Counted from the first letter of the stretch, positions 29,060 to 38,931 are shown. The stretch is 64,000 nt of DNA from JAGDZR01 sp049115695 (GCA_049115695.1 JAGDZR010000017.1:62001-126000); one strand, 5' to 3'. Numbers and translations are program-made. The notes: generated by a model not told the origin, from the sequence alone.

Positions 29060-29802
29060 CGTACTGCTTGGGTTTATTGAGCAAAGATGGTGTAGCAGGT
29101 ATTGCAGATACCAGGATTACTTCGGGCAGTGACACGACTACTGCTAAAAAAATATTTACTGTAAAAAGAACCAATCATACGTTCTTCGTTATGACAGCTG
29201 GCTTGAGGTCGGTAAGAGATAAGGCAATCACCTATTTTAAAGAAGTGATCGAGCAAGAGGATCACAATCTGGACAGACTTTATAATGCCGTGACCAAATT
29301 GGGTCAACAGGTAAAAAGAGTCGCAGAGGAAGATCGGGATTCGTTGCTGCAATCAGGGCTCGATTTCAATCTATTTGCCATTGTTGGAGGACAGTTGGAA
29401 GATGACGACTCCCCAAGACTTTATCTACTTTATCCACAAGGAAACTGGATCGAAATAGGAGAAGGAACGCCTTATGTGATCATTGGGAATTCGGGTTTTG
29501 GGAATCCAATATTGAAACGTGTTGTTACATACGAGAGCTCCCTTGAGTTTGGGATGAAGGCAGGATTCCTTTCGTTTGAAGCTACCCGGTTGTCTGCCAA
29601 TGACGTGGATTATCCCTTGGATACAGTTGTGTTGAAAAAGGATACATATGATCTTATTGAGCATAGGTTCGAAGAAGGGGAACTCAGGAGTATTTCTGAA
29701 TTTTGGAACTCAAGACTAAAAGATGCGATCAATAAACTACCCGCAATTGCACTTGAAAACGCTTTCGTGTCTGAAGATGATCGTGAATCAATTGTTGAAT
29801 GA
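29056..29802 (+). CDS. anbu: Anbu-type proteasome-like peptidase
   Basis: 248 residues beginning MTYCLGL, so removal of Met exposes Thr as N-terminal nucleophile without a propeptide. D18 and K31/K32 stand where the proteasome-fold Asp17 and Lys33 are expected (GIADTRITSGSD, then KKIF), and VMTAGL matches the next conserved strand. Anbu is the ancestral beta-subunit-like branch of the family, forming open ring or helical assemblies, with unproven substrates. Flanking overlaps (ATGA on both sides) place it between alpha-E and transglutaminase, the hallmark Anbu neighbourhood. Cytoplasmic. Confidence 0.9.
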   Translation: MTYCLGLLSKDGVAGIADTRITSGSDTTTAKKIFTVKRTNHTFFVMTAGLRSVRDKAITYFKEVIEQEDHNLDRLYNAVTKLGQQVKRVAEEDRDSLLQSGLDFNLFAIVGGQLEDDDSPRLYLLYPQGNWIEIGEGTPYVIIGNSGFGNPILKRVVTYESSLEFGMKAGFLSFEATRLSANDVDYPLDTVVLKKDTYDLIEHRFEEGELRSISEFWNSRLKDAINKLPAIALENAFVSEDDRESIVE

Positions 29803-30632
29803 TACTCAGCATTCGTCATTTGTCAACCTACACTTATGCGGAAAGTGTTTTTCCTGAACCGCACTATTTAAACTTTTATCCACAGCAGCGAGAGCATTTA
29901 GACTTGAAGGATTTTCAAATAAGAATTGATCCTTCTCCTGAAGGACTTTCTGTTCGAATCAATTCAGAAAACAATCTTCAACATCAATGTTGGTTCAATA
30001 GATCAATTGATGAAATGAAAATTGCGGTTGAAATGAAGGTTGAGAGCAGTGCTTTCAATCCGTTTTCTTTTTTCATTGAGGCAGACGAAGAGTTATCTGT
30101 GCTTACCCAGCAACATCCAAGCCTCATTCCATATCTTAATCACAATGAAGTAATTGATGATGATTTGAAACATTGGATAGCACGCCATTCGACTATCAAA
30201 GGAGACTATATCTCTTGGATTACTAGTCTTAATCATGACATTTGCAATGAGTGGAAACATACCATCAGGTATGAAGCTAATCTGTTTAGCCCGGAAGAAT
30301 GCTTTAGGGCGAAAACGGGTTCATGCAGAGATTTGTCGTGGTTATTAATAATAGCACTCAGAGAGCTAGGGCTTCCTGCTAGGTTTGTGAGCGGATACGC
30401 TTTTAACCCAGAACTTGGAGAAGGCCATGAACTGCATGCATGGATCGAAGTGTGGCTTCCTGGTGCTGGTTGGTTAGGAGTTGATCCGAGTGCTGGCATT
30501 TATACGAATGAAGCATACATCCCAATTAGTACCAGTTATCATCCTGGATTGACCTTACCGGTTATTGGTAAATACCGAGGAAATGCTACATCAAAACTCG
30601 AGACAGAAGTAATTATTTCCCGGATCGATTAG
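29799..30632 (+). CDS. Transglutaminase-like cysteine protease, Anbu operon
   Basis: 277 residues. An N-terminal beta domain (ILSIRHLSTYTYAESVFPEPH) precedes a transglutaminase core with the catalytic cysteine in KTGSCRDLSWLLI, histidine in GHELHAWIEVW and aspartate in GVDPSAG. Bacterial members act as proteases or amidases rather than crosslinkers. No signal peptide is present, so it is probably cytoplasmic, like its operon partners. The start overlaps the Anbu stop (ATGA). It is last in the operon, facing a convergent gene across about 120 nt with no clear terminator. Confidence 0.92.
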   Translation: MILSIRHLSTYTYAESVFPEPHYLNFYPQQREHLDLKDFQIRIDPSPEGLSVRINSENNLQHQCWFNRSIDEMKIAVEMKVESSAFNPFSFFIEADEELSVLTQQHPSLIPYLNHNEVIDDDLKHWIARHSTIKGDYISWITSLNHDICNEWKHTIRYEANLFSPEECFRAKTGSCRDLSWLLIIALRELGLPARFVSGYAFNPELGEGHELHAWIEVWLPGAGWLGVDPSAGIYTNEAYIPISTSYHPGLTLPVIGKYRGNATSKLETEVIISRID

Positions 30633-30751
30633 TCGTCAAAGCATTTCTTGTGGATTGGCACAATGGCACTCTTTTGCAAAGATCGTATTTTATTAACCCA
30701 ACCAAAAAGGCGTAACATCTACAGTTAAACTTGATTTCCCTTGCAGAATGG

Positions 30752-31363
30752 TCAATTTAGCATTCTGGACAACCTGGGTCCTATGAATATTTGTAGATCA
30801 CCATCGATCGTATCCAGGACTGATTGAACGCCAAGATGTAATCTTGAATTGATCTGAAAACTGTATTGCAATCTTGCCGCCAAAGGTTCAAATCCAGCAT
30901 TTCGTTTGTAACTAAAATGAATCAAATCATCATTGTTCAAAGAGATAGATGATATTTCTGAATAGATTTTATACCCTGTGCCTACTCCAATTGCCAGACT
31001 ATGCCTGCTCTGAGGGTTGATTAAATGAAAAGGATCGAAAAGCAGGAAAATATTCAACGTCGCTATGTTGCCTGATATCAATGATGGCGCATAGATTGCC
31101 AAATCTCCAATTTCGGGAAGAAGGGAGTTGGCCAGATAGCCCGGGTCATTGTTGTAGGAGTGAGCGAGATAACTATGTTTGCCAGTAGCATACGTGAATG
31201 CAGGGGTGATCATAAGACCATCGGTGATCTTAAAATCCCGATCGAAACTTATTTGTGCACCATTAAGGATCGCTCCAGTAGAATAGCCTGCCGAAAGTCC
31301 TATTGATTGACAGAAAGTTGAAACAGCCAAGACTGAAAGCAGGACGAATAGAAAAGAACGCAT
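30752..31363 (-). CDS. Hypothetical outer-membrane beta-barrel protein
   Basis: 203 residues from ATG 31363 (signal MRSFLFVLLSVLAVSTFCQS); an upstream TTG would add six residues. The mature part alternates polar and aromatic residues (GLSAGYSTGAI, ITPAFTYATGKHSYL) and ends RLQYSFQINSRLHLGVQSVLD then ...GPRLSRMLN, typical of small barrels. No family recognised beyond the fold. Convergent with the transglutaminase gene. Confidence 0.6.
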   Translation of the reverse strand: MRSFLFVLLSVLAVSTFCQSIGLSAGYSTGAILNGAQISFDRDFKITDGLMITPAFTYATGKHSYLAHSYNNDPGYLANSLLPEIGDLAIYAPSLISGNIATLNIFLLFDPFHLINPQSRHSLAIGVGTGYKIYSEISSISLNNDDLIHFSYKRNAGFEPLAARLQYSFQINSRLHLGVQSVLDTIDGDLQIFIGPRLSRMLN

Positions 31364-31454
31364 GATAAATGTTTTTCTCAAACATCTAGCAAATTTCTCG
31401 CCATTTTGAATCCGTCAAATAAACGGACAGTTGAGTTAATTGACAGCCATTCTA

Positions 31455-32549
31455 TTATCCCAATAATACTCTTTCCCCACTCTTTCTCGCTGACTCATAA
31501 ATTGCTTGCAAAATTCTAACATCTCTCAGTCCTTCCTCACCTGGTACCATTACATCTGTGTTATTCATAATCGCCAGTGCATCATCATCCATTTGCCTGG
31601 CTTGTTGGTTGACAATGGTTTTGTTGAGTTGTTTGCCATCACTCGTTACTCCTTTGACCCCATTGTATGCCTGCATAGGCGCTAATTTGTACCAGCCATT
31701 TTCACACTCCACGTTGAGTTGGTTCCAGCGATGACCAAAGCTGGTTCGGCATTCTGCTATTGCGCCACTAGGAAATTCCATGGTGAAATAGGTAGTCTCG
31801 TCCACCTCGTCAAAAATCTCGGGACGTGTTGTTTCATGACGACAATCCCTAACGGCGATTGGCTCTTCACCTGCGGCAAATCGGGCACCATTGATTGCGT
31901 ATACGCCCATGTCATACATGGCTCCTCCACTTAACTCCTTTCTTACCTTCCAGTGACCTTTGTCTGAGAAACCGCTAAAGGCTGCTTCGGCCGTAATTTT
32001 CTGAATCGATCCATATGGCTTGTCTTTTGCATACTGGATCACAGTCTGTGAGTTGGGCTCATGCTGCATGCGATAGCCAATGGTCAACTTCACCTTGTTG
32101 GCCTTGCAAGCATCAATAATCGCCTGGCATTCTGCCACATCCACTGCCATTGGTTTTTCACACCATACGTTCTTTCCTGCTTCAGCTGCTTTGATGGCAT
32201 ACTCAGCATGCAAACCATTTGGTAAAACAATATAAACGGCATTGATTTCATCATTATTAGCCAGGTCACCAAAATTCTCATAGTTGTACACATTCTGATC
32301 TTTGATGCCATGACGTTCTTGCCAGATCGGAATTTTGGATGGCGTTCCAGTAACAATGCCAGCCAGGTAGCATTCCTTGGTATGAGCAAATGCAGGCGAA
32401 AGTACGTCAGTGCTGTAGTATCCCAGTCCAACGAGGGCAACACCCACACCTTTCTGCTGGGAAGCAGTTGATTGACTGATGCTGCCAAGAGGTAGTATCA
32501 AAGTTGCCCCAGCTGCAGATGTGTATTTAATGAATGAGCGTCTTTTCAT
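31455..32549 (-). CDS. Exported Gfo/Idh/MocA family oxidoreductase
   Basis: 364 residues. Tat-type signal MKRRSFIKYTSAAG, then the Rossmann motif VALVGLGYYS and the family EKPMAVDVAEC motif, whose lysine is the catalytic one, followed by GAMYDMGVYAINGARF with the active-site aspartate. Exported members often carry tightly bound NAD and act on sugars, for example making 3-keto sugars or exchanging substituents. The substrate cannot be told here. Single gene with a divergent SRPBCC gene. Confidence 0.9.
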   Translation of the reverse strand: MKRRSFIKYTSAAGATLILPLGSISQSTASQQKGVGVALVGLGYYSTDVLSPAFAHTKECYLAGIVTGTPSKIPIWQERHGIKDQNVYNYENFGDLANNDEINAVYIVLPNGLHAEYAIKAAEAGKNVWCEKPMAVDVAECQAIIDACKANKVKLTIGYRMQHEPNSQTVIQYAKDKPYGSIQKITAEAAFSGFSDKGHWKVRKELSGGAMYDMGVYAINGARFAAGEEPIAVRDCRHETTRPEIFDEVDETTYFTMEFPSGAIAECRTSFGHRWNQLNVECENGWYKLAPMQAYNGVKGVTSDGKQLNKTIVNQQARQMDDDALAIMNNTDVMVPGEEGLRDVRILQAIYESARKSGERVLLG

Positions 32550-32698
32550 GGTGATTCCAATATTTATTCAATTCAATTTAGCTATTTCCAGGTAACTGAT
32601 CTCCAAAAAACAGAATCATCATATGTAAAATTTTGTTCTCACTTTCGTCCGATTTGAAAGGATGGATTGTCTAAAGAGCTCATCATAAAAAAAAAGAA

Positions 32699-33208
32699 AT
32701 GAACAAACTGGAAAGCCCTCTTCAACTGGATCAAAGAATTAAAATCAAAGCTAGCCCTCAAAAGGTCTGGGAAATATTCAACGATCAGGAGCTACTACCT
32801 AAATGGACAACTGATGTTCAAAAATGTCATTATGAAAGCAGAATGGCTAGTATAGGTCAAGTAAGGTCCAATGATTGTATTGTCAATGGCAAGAAAGGGA
32901 CTATCAGGTCAAGGTGTATTGATTTACAACCCAGGACATTGGCCGAGTTTAAAGTAGAGCATGATACATTTGGCATGAACCGAATGCTTCGGGAAATTGG
33001 GTTTGTTGCCATATTTAATGATGCGGAAGGTTCAGAAACAGAGTTTGTCATGCAATCTCACTATCAAACAAAGAACTTATTCATTGGACTTATGAATCCG
33101 TTGATAAGGCGTCAAATGGCTAAAGAAGTGGACAACATGCTTGAAGGGCTTAAGGAATTTGTGGAGAGCGGTCAACCCAACTTAAAAAACCCGATTAATC
33201 AATCTTGA
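32699..33208 (+). CDS. SRPBCC family (START-like) protein
   Basis: 169 residues. The opening strand IKIKASPQKVWEIFNDQELLPKW and the closing helix MAKEVDNMLEGLKEFVES are characteristic of the polyketide-cyclase/START fold, a hydrophobic ligand-binding cavity. No catalytic residues can be identified. No signal peptide. Located between an oxidoreductase and a DUF2306 gene, with no clear functional link. Confidence 0.82.
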   Translation: MNKLESPLQLDQRIKIKASPQKVWEIFNDQELLPKWTTDVQKCHYESRMASIGQVRSNDCIVNGKKGTIRSRCIDLQPRTLAEFKVEHDTFGMNRMLREIGFVAIFNDAEGSETEFVMQSHYQTKNLFIGLMNPLIRRQMAKEVDNMLEGLKEFVESGQPNLKNPINQS

Positions 33209-33325
33209 GATTTCCATTTCACAGGTAGAAAACAGTGTTTTACCTGCTGATATCTACGTTTGGCAACTATTTTTTAATCTTGCGCTCATTTGCTCCGTTT
33301 AGCTTCGGGAACAGTTAATACTATT

Positions 33326-33958
33326 ATGCGAAGATTTGGTTGGTGGATATTTGGGATACTTAGCGTATCAATTGGTCTTTATCCTATTATTTATTTTCTG
33401 ATTGAGCGGACGTTCGGTCTACTGAGTAGCAAGTCGGAAACATTGCTCAATGATGGGCTATGGAACACAGCATTTTATACGCACATTGTTTTAGGTGGTT
33501 TGGCATTACTGGTCGGCTGGACCCAGTTCAATGATCGGGTTAGACTCAGTCGACCTGCTCTACATCGAACCATTGGGAAAGTTTATGTACTCGCAGTAAT
33601 GGCTAGTGGATTTAGCGGGCTCTACATTGCCATGTTTGCTACTGGGGGCTTGATTAGTATACTCGGTTTTGCCTCTTTGGCCATCATTTGGTTGTCCAGT
33701 ACGTTACAGAGTTTTATGGCCATTGTCAGGGAAAGGAATGTGATTAAACATCAGAGACTTATGGTTTATAGTTATGCCGCGACTTTTGCCGCTGTAACCT
33801 TAAGAATTTGGTTGCCAATCTTGATAGGCATCTTTGGAGAATTTTTACCTGCTTATCAAATGGTGGCCTGGATGTGCTGGGTACCTAATCTTGCAGTTGC
33901 ATATCTTATAGTGAGGAAAATGGATTTTTCGAAAACCATTATTGCAAAGACCGCATAA
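33326..33958 (+). CDS. DUF2306 membrane protein
   Basis: 210 residues from ATG 33326; the frame extends to a TTG at 33290. Six to seven hydrophobic helices with HIVLGGLALLVGWTQF, LHRTIGKVYV and IKHQRLMVYSYAATFAAVTLR, the DUF2306 pattern. The pattern of an intramembrane His, then H[RG]xxGKxxY, then HxRxM is shared in outline with the proteins at 6860 and 9428. Function unknown. The DUF6090 gene starts 4 nt after its stop. Confidence 0.82.
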   Translation: MRRFGWWIFGILSVSIGLYPIIYFLIERTFGLLSSKSETLLNDGLWNTAFYTHIVLGGLALLVGWTQFNDRVRLSRPALHRTIGKVYVLAVMASGFSGLYIAMFATGGLISILGFASLAIIWLSSTLQSFMAIVRERNVIKHQRLMVYSYAATFAAVTLRIWLPILIGIFGEFLPAYQMVAWMCWVPNLAVAYLIVRKMDFSKTIIAKTA

Positions 33959-33962
33959 ATCT

Positions 33963-34637
33963 ATGATTTTCGGAGATATGAGGTTGTTCAAGCAAAAAGG
34001 TAGCATTGATTGGAAATATGTCTCAGTAGAACTTTTTCTGATTTTCGCCGGCATCAATTTGGCAATTTGGTTTAATAATTGGAACACTTCCAGGAAGTAC
34101 GAGAAATCAAAAACTGCGGCTATTGAAAGAATAATCGAAGAGATTCAAAGTAATCAAAGGGAATTGATGCTTTCTCGCGAAGCGAATTTATTGGTCTTCG
34201 AAGCTTATGAAATACTCACTCCTCTTTATGTGGGGAACTCTAGAACGGTTGCAGCCACCGCTCTACAAATGACTGAAATTCAAGAGAAATATCCTGGTTT
34301 TTTCATCATCAATGATACACTAAGCAGCAATGGTAATTTGATTTTTGAGGGTGATACAAGAATTAATTTAGAATTGATCGATTTGAGTGCCATTGCCTGG
34401 GAAACCACAAGATTCATGGGATTGACAGGTAGATTTGATTATGAGTGCCTTTATAGCCTTGAAAGCCTCTATCGCTTGCAAGATCGCGTTCAGCAGGAAA
34501 TTGATCGTTCGGCAGATGCCTTACAAGCTGGGGACATCAGAAGGTTAATGCGTATCCTGAATTTTCTCAAACAATTAGATGTTCAGCTCGAGCGGAAGTA
34601 TGAGGAAACTTTGATGAAAATTGAGGAATGTAGCTGA
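33963..34637 (+). CDS. DUF6090 family membrane protein
   Basis: About 224 residues; ATG 33963 or 33978 could start it. An N-terminal region (WKYVSVELFLIFAGINLAIWFNNWN) is the family signature transmembrane helix, followed by a helical cytoplasmic or periplasmic body of charged residues (RIIEEIQSNQRELML). DUF6090 proteins are abundant and uncharacterised in Bacteroidota. It directly follows the DUF2306 gene and precedes a kinase. Confidence 0.8.
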   Translation: MIFGDMRLFKQKGSIDWKYVSVELFLIFAGINLAIWFNNWNTSRKYEKSKTAAIERIIEEIQSNQRELMLSREANLLVFEAYEILTPLYVGNSRTVAATALQMTEIQEKYPGFFIINDTLSSNGNLIFEGDTRINLELIDLSAIAWETTRFMGLTGRFDYECLYSLESLYRLQDRVQQEIDRSADALQAGDIRRLMRILNFLKQLDVQLERKYEETLMKIEECS

Positions 34638-34731
34638 TGTGCTAGATATTTCACTGAGTTTCAGTCGCAAAGAGCAAAGATTCAATTATTTTTGAAGCGC
34701 ATTAGGAACCGGACACTACCAGCAAAGACAA

Positions 34732-36489
34732 ATGTCCGATTTTAATAACTACACTTTACGGTTTTCTGACAATGATTTGGAGCAGGAGTACATATCCAAG
34801 TCATTTTCTCGGCGTATTGTCCTATTCCGATACATCTGTATAGTTGGATTGACCATCCATAGTTTATTTCTGGTTAAGGATACATTCTGGACGCCAGATG
34901 ACACTATTCTTGCAAGGGCATTTGGAGTCCTTCCAATGCTGGCGATTGCACTTTTCCTTTCTTTCAAAATAGGAGAAGCACAATATCAACGATTTCGTTT
35001 TCTTTCGTTTGCAACTAATGTCGTCATTTTACTAGGCCATATGTTAGTGGTCGCGGCTAATCCAACCATGTTTACACAGTCGTCACATGGAATTCCGATA
35101 CTCATCTACGCTGTTTTCATTTTTTCCGGCTTGTTGTTAAGGCATTTATTGGTTTTAGTAGTCGGCGGATATTTAATTGTGGCGGGAACACTTATTTTCT
35201 TTACTTCCTATTCATATGGAGAATACATTGACATAATCATTCTGTTGCACATCCATTTATGTCTTGCTTATATGGCATTGTACAATTTGGAGCAGGCAAA
35301 TCGGCGGGGAATCATGGAGAAATTGAGGGCTGAGCAATCCGAAATGCTCGTGCATGAAGCCTACGTTGAGATGTATTGGCAAAAGGCGATGTACGAGAAC
35401 ATAGTTGATGCTTCTGTGGACATGATCATGGTGACCAATGATAAAGGTATTCTGGAATTTGAGTCAAAGGCTGTTGCGGAGACATTAGGATATAAGTCAG
35501 ATTCTATGATTGGCAAAAGTGGGTTTGAATGGGTTCATGCTGAAGATCTCGATATTGCCCTAAAACTGTTTCAAAGTTGTCTCGAGCAGGGGCTTCCAAC
35601 AGAAGGGGAGTACCGGCAACAAAAATCTGACAAGACCTATATATGGGTGCATGCCATGATTAGTCCACTGAAAGATACCGAAGGAGAGGTATCGAAGGTG
35701 ATGATATATTCTCGAGATGTTTCGCGAAAGAAAATGGAAGAAATGAATCTTCGTATTTCTCAAAAAGAATTGGAAGATCTCAATCATCAAAAGAACAGAT
35801 ACTTTTCTATTATTTCACATGACTTGAGAGGCACGGTCGGTATGGTTTCTCAAATGCTCGCCTTCATTGATCAGGAAATGGACAACTTCAGCAAAGAGGA
35901 GTTAGGAGAGATGATCGGAAATGCCAGCGATTCTACTCGAAAAACATATAACCTGCTCAATAACCTTCTGCTATGGGCGAAGGCTCAGATTTCAAGTGCA
36001 GATTTTGAAAAGCGATCTATCGCTATTGCCCAAATTGTAAATCAATCGATTGACGACACCCAGGCCCTCTGGCAAAACAAGGGCATTACAATCATCAATA
36101 AGATAGATAAGGGTTTTGTGCTGGCAGAAAAAAACATGATCACAACGGCCATTCGAAATTTGGTTTCAAACGCAATCAAATTTTCATCTAAGGATTCTAA
36201 AATATTAATTTGGTCAGAGGAATATAAGTCAGATCATGTTATAAGGGTTCAGGATCATGGAGTAGGCATGTCCGCTGAAGTAAAGGCCAATTTATTTGAC
36301 CTGGACGAAATGAACTCACAGACCGGAACTGATGGAGAAACTGGAACAGGTCTTGGCTTGATACTCGTCAATGATTTGGTGAGTCAGAATGATGGTAAGA
36401 TTGAGATAGACAGCACAGAAGGAGTAGGCACTACTATTTCAGTAAGATTACCAAAGGGTGAAGAAACTTACATGGAGCGTTTTAGCTGA
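34732..36489 (+). CDS. Membrane PAS sensor histidine kinase
   Basis: 585 residues. Residues 25-190 contain five to six hydrophobic helices with short loops. A PAS domain (NIVDASVDMIMVTNDKG, PAC MIYSRDVSRKKMEEM) is followed by a short coiled coil, HisKA with acceptor histidine in IISHDLRGTVG, and HATPase_c with DHGVGMS and GTGLGLILV. The HDLRG form is common in Bacteroidota kinases. No response regulator is adjacent. Its stop is 3 nt from the convergent epimerase. Confidence 0.92.
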   Translation: MSDFNNYTLRFSDNDLEQEYISKSFSRRIVLFRYICIVGLTIHSLFLVKDTFWTPDDTILARAFGVLPMLAIALFLSFKIGEAQYQRFRFLSFATNVVILLGHMLVVAANPTMFTQSSHGIPILIYAVFIFSGLLLRHLLVLVVGGYLIVAGTLIFFTSYSYGEYIDIIILLHIHLCLAYMALYNLEQANRRGIMEKLRAEQSEMLVHEAYVEMYWQKAMYENIVDASVDMIMVTNDKGILEFESKAVAETLGYKSDSMIGKSGFEWVHAEDLDIALKLFQSCLEQGLPTEGEYRQQKSDKTYIWVHAMISPLKDTEGEVSKVMIYSRDVSRKKMEEMNLRISQKELEDLNHQKNRYFSIISHDLRGTVGMVSQMLAFIDQEMDNFSKEELGEMIGNASDSTRKTYNLLNNLLLWAKAQISSADFEKRSIAIAQIVNQSIDDTQALWQNKGITIINKIDKGFVLAEKNMITTAIRNLVSNAIKFSSKDSKILIWSEEYKSDHVIRVQDHGVGMSAEVKANLFDLDEMNSQTGTDGETGTGLGLILVNDLVSQNDGKIEIDSTEGVGTTISVRLPKGEETYMERFS

Positions 36490-36491
36490 GG

Positions 36492-37454
36492 CTAAACTAA
36501 ACTGCTCAGTATGTTGTCCATGCGGGACGAGAGGTCCTGATCAATAATCTGCCTTCTTTTGTCAGCCCTGTGCCAGAAGATGATTTCTTTGATTCCTTCG
36601 TGGAATGGAATGGTACACTTAAATTCCGGCACTATTGATTTGACTTTCGTATTATCGAATATCATGCTATGTGCCTTATCTCCCAGCAAACCAGCTCCCC
36701 AATCAGGATCGTGTCGATTGATATACTCACTTGGCACATGTATCAGGTTGGGCTCGATATTCACTGCCTGACCAATTTGGTTGAATATCTGGTTCCAGGT
36801 GAGCCATTCGTCTGAGGTGATATGAAACGATTCGTTAATAGCCCATTCATTGCCCAGTAGCGGAACAAACCCCTTGGCAAAATCACGGTGATGTGTCAAC
36901 GTCCAAATGGATGTGCCGTCACCATGGACGATGACAGGTTTCCCCTGGAGCATTCTATCTACGATGGTCCAGCGACCTGAGACAGGTAGCATAGTTTGAT
37001 CATAAGTATGAGAAGGTCTGATGATTGTGATCGGGAATCCATTTGCTTTTGCAGCCATAAGCCTTTCTTCACAAGCGATTTTGGCTTGCGAGTAATCCCA
37101 AAATGGGTTCTCAATTGGAGTTCGTTCAGTTACCGGGAGTTTTTGGGGAGGAGTTTGATAGACTGAGGCTGAACTAATGAAAACATATTGTTTGACATGC
37201 TTAAACAGCTCAAGGTCTGTTTCAATGTGATCAGGTTCGAATGCAACCCAATTCACCACGACATCAAAGTCCTGAAGTTGTTGCTTGATGCTTGATGGGT
37301 TTCTGATATCTCCAATGATCTGTTTGACACCATTTGGCAATTGTCGGGTTGAATTACCCCTTGTTAACAAGTATAAGTCAATGCCTGTCTCGAGTGCCAG
37401 GACACTACAAGCCGAGCTGATTACTCCTGTTCCTCCTATAAACAATACTTTCAT
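36492..37454 (-). CDS. NAD-dependent epimerase/dehydratase-like protein
   Basis: 320 residues. The Rossmann motif is FIGGTGVISSACS, a variant of GxxGxxG. YxxxK appears as YSQAK after the SSASVYQ serine region. The C-terminal half (ITSDEWLTWNQIFNQIGQA) is typical of atypical extended SDRs annotated as reductases or epimerases. The ATG immediately follows the stop of the upstream TIM-barrel gene (TAAATG), so both are in one operon, which suggests related sugar substrates. Confidence 0.83.
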   Translation of the reverse strand: MKVLFIGGTGVISSACSVLALETGIDLYLLTRGNSTRQLPNGVKQIIGDIRNPSSIKQQLQDFDVVVNWVAFEPDHIETDLELFKHVKQYVFISSASVYQTPPQKLPVTERTPIENPFWDYSQAKIACEERLMAAKANGFPITIIRPSHTYDQTMLPVSGRWTIVDRMLQGKPVIVHGDGTSIWTLTHHRDFAKGFVPLLGNEWAINESFHITSDEWLTWNQIFNQIGQAVNIEPNLIHVPSEYINRHDPDWGAGLLGDKAHSMIFDNTKVKSIVPEFKCTIPFHEGIKEIIFWHRADKRRQIIDQDLSSRMDNILSSLV

Positions 37455-38372
37455 TTAGAGTAGTGGTTTGAAAATTTGCAATGTGTTTTCAAGGTTTTGA
37501 CGCATGGCTTCAACTGCTGAAATAGTATTTGGTGTTCCTTCCTGAACCGCTTGTTCCATCACTAAGTTAGGACGTTTTCCCGCAGACAAAAGTGTTTCAA
37601 CCAGTCTTGGATAGTCTATTTCACCCTCATGGAACGTTTCGGTCCAAATGCCATCTTTTGATTGCCGGATGTGCAGTTCTACAATTCGGTCCATGTACAT
37701 TTTGACAATATCAAACAGTGCGACATTTGAAAGGCCTGATCCAAGGTGAATCCATTGTGAATCAAGACACAATTTGACATTTTCCGAATCGGTGTTCCAA
37801 AGCATATGATGAAATTCACGGGCGCTTTGTCTCATTTCTGTGTCATGTGTATGATAAGCGAGTTGCATTCCTATTTTCCGTAACTCAAGGCCTAATCTGT
37901 CCAGTGCATTTGCCTGTAGCACAAGCTCTTCATCAGACTTATCATAGGGTTTCCCCCACTCAATAGGCCGAGGATTGGTAACGATAATTTCGACTCCCCA
38001 TTTTTTGACCACTTTGGCTTGAACAAGTACGGATTGGATGCTTTGTTCGATCTCCTCTTGTATATGGAGCGTAGAGTTGACGTACAATGAACGACCTGAT
38101 ACTTCACTTTTAGTGATCGCCTTGGACATGTTTGTGGCATCCTCTAAGGAATCAAAGGCTCCTTCAAAATAGGCATAGCCTGATTGTTTGACCAATTCGA
38201 AAAAGGCATCCAGGTCAGCATTCCATACCTTGTCTTCACGCTGCAAATAGGTAAACCAACTGTACTGTTGGCATGCGATTTTGTTTTGTGCCATTTCTTT
38301 CGATACCAAAGGGTAGCTTCCTAGTCCAACAACTCCAGCTGCTGTCAATTGACTAAATTTTCGCCTGTTCAT
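37455..38372 (-). CDS. Exported TIM-barrel protein, sugar phosphate isomerase/epimerase-like
   Basis: 305 residues. Signal MNRRKFSQLTAAGVVGLG has the twin arginines of Tat substrates. The barrel shows conserved metal-site segments: YFEGAFDSLED, LAYHTHDTEM, CLDSQWIHLG, VELHIRQSKDG and NLVMEQAV. Members of this AP-endonuclease-2-like family include isomerases, dehydratases and 3-keto-sugar hydratases. A periplasmic location argues against phosphorylated substrates. First gene of a two-gene operon with an epimerase. Confidence 0.85.
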   Translation of the reverse strand: MNRRKFSQLTAAGVVGLGSYPLVSKEMAQNKIACQQYSWFTYLQREDKVWNADLDAFFELVKQSGYAYFEGAFDSLEDATNMSKAITKSEVSGRSLYVNSTLHIQEEIEQSIQSVLVQAKVVKKWGVEIIVTNPRPIEWGKPYDKSDEELVLQANALDRLGLELRKIGMQLAYHTHDTEMRQSAREFHHMLWNTDSENVKLCLDSQWIHLGSGLSNVALFDIVKMYMDRIVELHIRQSKDGIWTETFHEGEIDYPRLVETLLSAGKRPNLVMEQAVQEGTPNTISAVEAMRQNLENTLQIFKPLL

Positions 38373-38477
38373 ACAGCAAACTATGAATTTGGTAGTTAAG
38401 AATCACCATTTGATATCGTCGTTGGGATTTAACACTTCGTTAACAGCAATTGATTGAATTAATTAAGATATTGAAGC

Positions 38478-38921
38478 ATGAAAAATGTACTACTATCAAT
38501 TGTTGTTTTGATCATGATAAGCTGCGCTGCTGAAAAGGAATCCGTGATCACGCCGGATGACAAGCAAGTGCTCACTGAATTTAAAGAGGTCCTTTGGCCC
38601 AAGGCCTATCGTGAACAGGATACAGTACTGCTGGATCAATTGTTGGATGAGAGCTTTCAATTGATTTCTGACGTTGGTGCTACCTATTCCAAGACTGATG
38701 AATTAGCCTGGATCAAAGAGCACGCTATGGCGCATGACTCATTCCGGTATGAAATTAAGCGATTGGACATCTATGAAAATGGTACTGCCATTGTATCAGG
38801 AACCGGACATATCATCAATGATAGCGCTTACTCATTTTACCAATCCAGCAATGTGTTGATCAAAAAAGCAGGTATTTGGAAGGCTATTTCATCACACGTA
38901 TCAGGCGTCCAATATGATTAG
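38478..38921 (+). CDS. NTF2-like (DUF4440) lipoprotein
   Basis: 147 residues. The lipobox is IMISC at the end of a short signal. The body is a cone-shaped NTF2-like fold: VLWPKAYREQDTVLLDQLLDE, GATYSKTDELAWIKE, TAIVSGTGHI and FYQSSNVLIKKAGIWKAI. Such proteins bind small ligands or act as accessory domains, and no catalytic residues stand out. It converges on the zinc-ribbon gene with only 10 nt between stops. Confidence 0.8.
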   Translation: MKNVLLSIVVLIMISCAAEKESVITPDDKQVLTEFKEVLWPKAYREQDTVLLDQLLDESFQLISDVGATYSKTDELAWIKEHAMAHDSFRYEIKRLDIYENGTAIVSGTGHIINDSAYSFYQSSNVLIKKAGIWKAISSHVSGVQYD

Positions 38922-38931
38922 TAGGCTTGAG

